In this document: positions 30,701-34,098 of the stretch, piece after piece
Numbering within the stretch: position 1 is the stretch's first letter
Layout of the letters: every line of letters begins with the position of its first letter
DNA from: UBA1189 sp045612925
GTDB lineage: Bacteria; Bacteroidota; Bacteroidia; Bacteroidales; Bacteroidaceae
Assembly: GCA_045612925.1 (NCBI GenBank)
Contig: JAZKZX010000043.1
Span: forward strand, 1 to 34,098
Reading direction: 5' to 3'
DNA length: 34,098 nucleotides
Position numbers and translations under genes: made by a program
Notes under the pieces: model-generated
Told to the model about the DNA's origin: nothing
Database searches by the model: none
The model's input: the letters and a program-made list of their open reading frames with translations, nothing else

Positions 30701-31294
30701 GTCTACGAGCGGAGCGAGGTCCTCGTTCTCGAGCATCTCAATCTTCTGAATCTCGTGTGAGGTGCGGAAGCCGTCGAAGAAGTTTACGAAGGGCACGCGG
30801 CTCTTGATGGTAGCGAGGTGGGCAACACCAGCGAGGTCCATAACCTCTTGTACAGAGCCTTCCGCCAACATCGCGAAGCCGGTCTGACGGGTTGACATCA
30901 CATCTTGGTGATCTCCGAAGATACACAATGCGTGTGAAGCCAATGTACGTGCCGATACGTGGAATACGCAGGGCAAGAACTCACCGGCAATCTTATACAT
31001 GTTGGGAATCATCAGCAAGAGACCTTGCGAAGCGGTGTATGTAGTGGTCAGGGCACCAGCCTGGAGTGAGCCGTGTACGGCACCTGCGGCGCCGCCCTCA
31101 GACTGCATTTCCTGTACGAGTACTGTCTCGCCGAAGATGTTCTTACGGCCCTGAGCTGCCCACTCGTCGACATACTCAGCCATTGTAGATGATGGAGTAA
31201 TAGGGTAGATAGCTGCTACCTCAGAGAACATATACGAGATATGTGCAGCTGCCTGGTTACCATCACAAGTGATAAACTTTTTTTGTTTAGCCAT
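27749..31294 (-). CDS. nifJ: Pyruvate:ferredoxin (flavodoxin) oxidoreductase
   Basis: Protein of 1181 residues, the full one-chain form. It begins KKFITCDGNQAAAHISYMFS, followed by IYPITPSSTMAEYVDEWA (domain I). Two ferredoxin-type clusters near residues 690 and 745 are bound by CIQCNKCAFVCPHAC and CLGCGNCADVCPG. A further Cys pair, FSGACSGCGETPYVKL, and the thiamine-diphosphate site GDGASYDIGYGGLDH with VYSNTGGQSS follow near 970-1010. It oxidises pyruvate to acetyl-CoA and CO2 and reduces ferredoxin, the central step of anaerobic energy metabolism. High use of preferred codons fits high expression. No exact promoter motif was found in the 86 bases upstream. Confidence 0.97.
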   Translation of the reverse strand: MAKQKKFITCDGNQAAAHISYMFSEVAAIYPITPSSTMAEYVDEWAAQGRKNIFGETVLVQEMQSEGGAAGAVHGSLQAGALTTTYTASQGLLLMIPNMYKIAGEFLPCVFHVSARTLASHALCIFGDHQDVMSTRQTGFAMLAEGSVQEVMDLAGVAHLATIKSRVPFVNFFDGFRTSHEIQKIEMLENEDLAPLVDQKALAEFRSRALTPEHPVARGMAENPDTFFAHRESCNNYYANVPAVVEEYMEKISEITGRKYGLFDYYGAEDADRVIIAMGSVTEAIREVVDHLTAQGEKVGLVAVHLYRPFSAKHFLAAVPKTAKRIAVLDRTKEPGANGEPLYLDVKDCYYGQPDAPVIVGGRYGLGSNDTTPAQILAVYENLAMAEPKNQFTVGIVDDVTFTSLPQKEEIAMGGDGMFQAKFYGLGADGTVGANKNSVKIIGDNTDKHCQAYFSYDSKKSGGFTCSHLRFGDSEIRSTYLVNTPNFVACHVQAYLKMYDVTRGLQKNGTFLLNTIWEGDELAANLPNNVKKYFADNNIKVYYINATKIAQEIGLGNRTNTILQSAFFRITEVIPVDLAIEQMKKFIVKSYGKKGEDIVNKNYAAVDRGGEYKELVVDAAWSNLPADEKVANDDPAFINEVVRPINAQNGDLLPVSAFKGYEDGTWPQGTSAYEKRGVAPFVPVWDAEKCIQCNKCAFVCPHACIRPFVMDDTEAAGINGDMIEMKAPAAMKGMKFRIQVGVMDCLGCGNCADVCPGNPKLGGPALKMVPLEGELKEAANWDYCVKNVKSKQALVDIKSNPKNSQFATPLFQFSGACSGCGETPYVKLISQLYGDRQMVANATGCSSIYSGSIPSTPYTTNEKGQGPAWANSLFEDFCEFGLGMVLANKKMKARVQALLEEMIASDKVSAEYKEAAQAWIAGQDDADASKAAAAALLPHIEASSAAGCPVCAQLKELSHYLVKRSQWIIGGDGASYDIGYGGLDHVIASGEDVNILVLDTEVYSNTGGQSSKATPLGAIAKSAASGKRVRKKDLGMIATTYGYVYVAQVAMGADQSQCLKAIREAEAYPGPSIIIAYAPCINHGLKKGMGKAQAEEAAAVACGYWHLWRFNPALEAEGKNPFTLDSKEPQWEGFQDFLKGEVRFASVMKQYPAEAADLFNACEEMAKKRYQSYVRMTKMEY

Positions 31295-31380
31295 TGTTTT
31301 GATTTATTTACGATTTTAAATGTTAATCTTTTCTCTTTTTACTACTATACCTATTTATATATATAATATGTCAATTCATA

Positions 31381-32559
31381 TCAATACAAGAAGCCGAAGA
31401 GCCACATGGGGATTTCGTTGCCACGGCCCAGCTCGCGCTTATGCATAACGTAGTATACTCCTGAGTTGTTCTTCTTGCGGACTCCCTCAGTGCATACGCG
31501 TACAGGAATGTTCTCGTCTACCACAAACGACAAGCCTTTAGTGCCCTTGTTTACTTGGTGGTCTTTCCACAAAGAGTTAATCATGAATGTTTCCAAGATG
31601 TCTTGCTCCTCTACCTTTACGGGGTAGATGCTATATACCAAGTTGGTGTTGTGCAGCATAATCTTTGCGGGCTTCTTCGGGAACGATTCACCGGGGTTAT
31701 ATACCATGTTGATCAGTCGTGCATCGGCCAAATACTTGATGTAGTTCATTACCGTAGCGCGAGAGGTCTGTATCGCCTCGGCCAATTTGCTCACATTGGG
31801 CGCTGCCGGGCCATTGACTGCCAACAAGTAGAGCAGCTTCTTGATCTTTGCCAAATACTTTAGTTCCATCTGCTGCACGATAAGGATGTCCACCTCAATC
31901 ATGGCATTCATGGTTTTCAGTAGATTCTCTGCAAAATTGCGTTTCTCCAAGAAGAAGGGGTAGAATCCGTGGTGCAAATAGTTCTGAAAGAATGCATTCG
32001 GACTTACCTTGGGTAATATCGTGCGAGCTATCTGCTCGTGGTTAGTCAGTATCTCCTCTAGAGTGTAGCTGCGGAAGTTGTTCCCCGTCATGAGGTTTAG
32101 GTACTCACGGAACGAGAATCCGCGCAGGTTGTATGGCTTGGCAATGCCGTTCAGCTCGGGGTTCTCTTCTTTAAGACGCATCACCGATGTACCGGTAAAT
32201 ACGATTTTCAGTTGTGGAAATCTGTCGTAGCACTCGCGTAGCTGGTGGCTCCAATTAGGGATCTTGAATACTTGGTCGATGAGCAACACCTTGCCGCCAC
32301 GACGAATAAACTCCTCGGCAAACTCCGAAAGTTTATTGTCTTGGAAGTAGAAATTGTTCATGTTTACATATAGGCACGAACGATCATAGCGGAATCGTTC
32401 CTGCGCATATTGAATCAAGAAGGTGGTCTTGCCCACACCGCGTGTACCCTTGATACCAATCAAACGGTCGTTCCAGTCGATTTCGTCCATTAATGCTCGA
32501 CGCACAGGTGCTTCAGTATGCGCCAACAAGTATTCGTGTGTTTTATAGAATGCCTCCAT
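31381..32559 (-). CDS. AAA-type ATPase with DUF4143-like C-terminus
   Basis: Protein of 392 residues. Walker A is IKGTRGVGKTTFLIQYA (GTRGVGKTT at 38-46). Walker B reads KVLLIDQVFKIPNW, with D95 followed by Gln96 where Glu is normally expected. IVFTGTSVMRLKEENPELNG carries sensor residues. Residues about 240-290 form a winged-helix-like segment (KKLLYLLAVNGPAAPNVSKL, TSRATVMNYIKYLADARLI). The C-terminus has the DUF4143 nuclease-like form, ending RELGRGNEIPMWLFGFLY. These ATPases are common in Bacteroidetes and of uncertain role. It is divergent from the ATP-grasp-like gene and shares the promoter region with it. Confidence 0.85.
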   Translation of the reverse strand: MEAFYKTHEYLLAHTEAPVRRALMDEIDWNDRLIGIKGTRGVGKTTFLIQYAQERFRYDRSCLYVNMNNFYFQDNKLSEFAEEFIRRGGKVLLIDQVFKIPNWSHQLRECYDRFPQLKIVFTGTSVMRLKEENPELNGIAKPYNLRGFSFREYLNLMTGNNFRSYTLEEILTNHEQIARTILPKVSPNAFFQNYLHHGFYPFFLEKRNFAENLLKTMNAMIEVDILIVQQMELKYLAKIKKLLYLLAVNGPAAPNVSKLAEAIQTSRATVMNYIKYLADARLINMVYNPGESFPKKPAKIMLHNTNLVYSIYPVKVEEQDILETFMINSLWKDHQVNKGTKGLSFVVDENIPVRVCTEGVRKKNNSGVYYVMHKRELGRGNEIPMWLFGFLY

Positions 32560-32594
32560 ATAGCTTTAGATTTCTACAAATTGATTCCAACCGA

Positions 32595-32625
32595 CAAAGG
32601 TACAAATGTTTTTTGTATTTTGCAA
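32595..32625 (-). promoter_or_regulatory. Bacteroidetes-type promoter for the ATPase gene (TTGC-N19-TACCTTTG)
   Basis: The minus strand has TTGC (32622-32625), 19 bases, TACCTTTG (32595-32602). Confidence 0.7.
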
Positions 32626-32658
32626 TCCCAACATTGCAAATTTGTAAGAAAAAGTTGT

Positions 32659-32666
32659 TATCTTCG
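32659..32666 (+). promoter_or_regulatory. Probable -7 element TATCTTCG before the ATP-grasp-like gene
   Basis: One mismatch to TAnnTTTG, with a TTGC about 21 bases upstream. The start codon at 32671 is only 4 bases on, so the mRNA would be nearly leaderless, or the true start of transcription is different. Confidence 0.4.
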
Positions 32667-32670
32667 CACC

Positions 32671-33819
32671 ATGAAGCAAATAAAGGTATTCAATCCCGAA
32701 CACGACCTTGCCCTTGCCAACGGCAGTCGCTATTTTATTGCCCCTAAAAACATCCGTGAGATGGCGTGCGACCTTGCTTCGCTCCTTGATGTCATGGACG
32801 ATGAGTTTGTTGTATGGGGGTGGGACGGAGCGGTCAAAGAGCGACTGCGTCACATGGGGGTTGCAGAGTCTTTGCTTCCTACTGATGCTGCACTTCATGC
32901 ATTGCGTACGCACTCAGAACGCCAATCAGCGCATCTTCTCCTTCGTGCCTTTCATGCCGACCATCATGAAGGATCTTATGTTGGGGGGAGTATCATTGTA
33001 CATGGCATTGATGAGATAGCCTCATACACCCTCTTGCATGGGCATGTCGTGTTGAAAGACCCCTTATCGAGTAGCGGCAAAGGGTTGAGGCATGTCAATA
33101 TAAATGAAAATAAAGAAGAAAAACTACTGCGGAATGTCTTGTCATCTTCCTTAAGTAAGGTCGAGAACTGGGCTAATGCACTCATCGCCCGTCACGGATA
33201 CCTTACCGCCGAGCCCTATTATAATAAGGTGCAAGATTTCGCTATGGAATTTTGTGTCAGTGCGGGGCAGTGCCGCTTCATTGGTTACTCGCTCTTTAAT
33301 ACCAATTCTCATGGCCGCTACGAGAGCAATCTCCTCGTTTCTGACGAGAAGATAGAGATGCTGCTCGCCCGATATGTCCCCCTTTCTGATCTCCATGAAG
33401 TACAGGCGTGGATTATCTGTCACTCCGATTGCATCATCCCAGCTGAATGGGACACAACGCTCCATCCCCTCTACTTTGGTATAGATATGATGGTTGTGAA
33501 TTTGGCTCAACAGGAAGAAGGGGTAGATTCTAAACTCTACGAATCAGCATTTGCTATACATCCTTGCGTCGAAATAAATCTTCGTCTAAATATGGGCATC
33601 ATTGCACACGAAGTTCGTCGCAAACTCCTCGCCCCGTCTGCTGAGGGCTCTTTTTATGTTGCCTCCTTCTCTGGCGAAGAAACTGCGATGCGATTCCATA
33701 AAGAATCTTCTGAAAAGAATCCCCTCGTTTGTTGCGAAGGGAAAATCGTATCTGGCTACTATCCCTTGACTCCAATATTTGCCCACACGCGCCATCATGC
33801 CTATATTGTGTGTGTTTAA
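32671..33819 (+). CDS. ATP-grasp-like protein of unknown substrate
   Basis: The ATG at 32671 starts MKQIKVFNPEHDLALANGSR, a start I associate with a conserved Bacteroidales family; the frame is open further upstream, across the divergent promoter. The protein has 382 residues. VVLKDPLSSSGKGLRHVNIN is an ATP-grasp nucleotide loop. Later blocks with AEPYYNKVQDFAMEF, CVEINLRLNMGIIAHEVRRK (the metal-binding ExN type end) fit the ATP-grasp core. Such enzymes join a carboxylate to an amine or thiol using ATP. The substrate is unknown and no partner gene is adjacent. A strong terminator follows. Confidence 0.8.
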   Translation: MKQIKVFNPEHDLALANGSRYFIAPKNIREMACDLASLLDVMDDEFVVWGWDGAVKERLRHMGVAESLLPTDAALHALRTHSERQSAHLLLRAFHADHHEGSYVGGSIIVHGIDEIASYTLLHGHVVLKDPLSSSGKGLRHVNINENKEEKLLRNVLSSSLSKVENWANALIARHGYLTAEPYYNKVQDFAMEFCVSAGQCRFIGYSLFNTNSHGRYESNLLVSDEKIEMLLARYVPLSDLHEVQAWIICHSDCIIPAEWDTTLHPLYFGIDMMVVNLAQQEEGVDSKLYESAFAIHPCVEINLRLNMGIIAHEVRRKLLAPSAEGSFYVASFSGEETAMRFHKESSEKNPLVCCEGKIVSGYYPLTPIFAHTRHHAYIVCV

Positions 33820-33854
33820 GTATTTGTAGTTGTCTTTTGCGAAAAGTTCAATTG

Positions 33855-33887
33855 TGCCACATCTATCCTATGTGGCAGCTTTTTTTA
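33855..33887 (+). terminator. Intrinsic terminator, 8-bp stem
   Basis: TGCCACAT (33855-33862), 7-base loop, ATGTGGCA (33870-33877), GC, then a long T-run. It ends the ATP-grasp-like gene. Confidence 0.9.
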
Positions 33888-34024
33888 TCTAAAAAAACGA
33901 TGTTTTGCAACATAAAGATGTCAATTTGTTTCCTTCTTTGAGGATAGTTCTCCTGTGACTCCCTTTGAAAATCAGCCTATTGTAAAAAAGTGCGAATTTT
34001 CTTGTAAAAAAAGTCGTGATAAAG

Positions 34025-34056
34025 TTTGGTGGGTAATATAAAAGTATCTACCTTTG
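34025..34056 (+). promoter_or_regulatory. Bacteroidetes-type promoter reading out of the window (TTTG-N20-TACCTTTG)
   Basis: TTTG at 34025-34028, 20 bases, TACCTTTG at 34049-34056. Both boxes are exact. The gene it serves lies beyond the right edge; the remaining 42 bases show no start codon with a convincing frame. Confidence 0.8.
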
Positions 34057-34098
34057 CATCCGCAATCGAGAGGGACACCCCTTGAGATGGTAAGAAGA

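Noticed and set aside
34057..34098. Start of a tRNA, rRNA or protein gene after the last promoter
   Set aside because: Only 42 bases remain and they show neither a tRNA arm nor a convincing start codon and frame.

Overview
The window reads as chromosomal DNA of a member of the Bacteroidales. The support is many copies of the Bacteroidetes promoter (TTTG about 20 bases before TAnnTTTG), A-rich start regions instead of Shine-Dalgarno sites, and gene families typical of the order (DUF4248, DUF4834, the HU-like protein, BT4734-like primase/DUF3987). Genus cannot be fixed from sequence alone. No rRNA, tRNA or CRISPR array was recognised.

Left part, about 1-13200, is an accessory region and probably a mobile element or its remnant. 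Its GC-rich backbone carries an HU-like protein (382-798, minus), two coupled small genes (6424-7261, the second frame-broken), a DUF3127-like OB-fold protein (8310), an unknown protein (8928), a large BT4734/DUF3987 primase-ATPase-like protein (9336), an M15 peptidase (11942) and a DUF4248 protein (12511). Two cargo segments of different composition sit in it. One is a restriction-modification island (2498-5936): a C5-cytosine methyltransferase, a Bpu10I-like endonuclease, a PD-(D/E)XK protein ending in two membrane segments, and a protein starting with an IF2-N-like domain. The other is a very AT-rich orphan on the minus strand (7331-8026). No integrase, relaxase or transposase is present, so mobility is inferred.

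The most striking signal is a family of directional GC-rich hairpin repeats (core CCGCGATGnCTG, a C-rich/G-rich palindrome, then GGGGAGGC). There are about fourteen copies in 326-12583 and one in the core genome at 20572-20600. Several copies lie inside genes. They form the linker between two domains of the primase-like protein, the N-terminal extensions of the peptidase and the DUF4248 protein, and the C-terminus of the primase. Where the frame is kept they must be translated; in one gene (6735-7261) the reading frame changes at the repeat. Other structure includes a 20-22 bp tandem array (1650-1760), TCAGTAn heptad repeats, a helically phased AGTTTCC array (8117-8202) and a stack of hairpins behind a promoter (1138-1215).

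Right part, about 13243-34098, is ordinary core chromosome: a D12-class adenine methyltransferase, a lipoprotein nicotinamidase, ACT protein plus phenylacetate-CoA ligase, a small outer-membrane beta-barrel, DJ-1/PfpI plus IspD, the phospholipid operon psd-pssA-DUF4834-birA, a large lipoprotein with a formylglycine-generating-enzyme-like domain between two repeats of another domain, a shortened division cluster rsmH-ftsL-ftsI, pyruvate:ferredoxin oxidoreductase, an AAA/DUF4143-type ATPase and an ATP-grasp-like protein. Strong intrinsic terminators separate most units.
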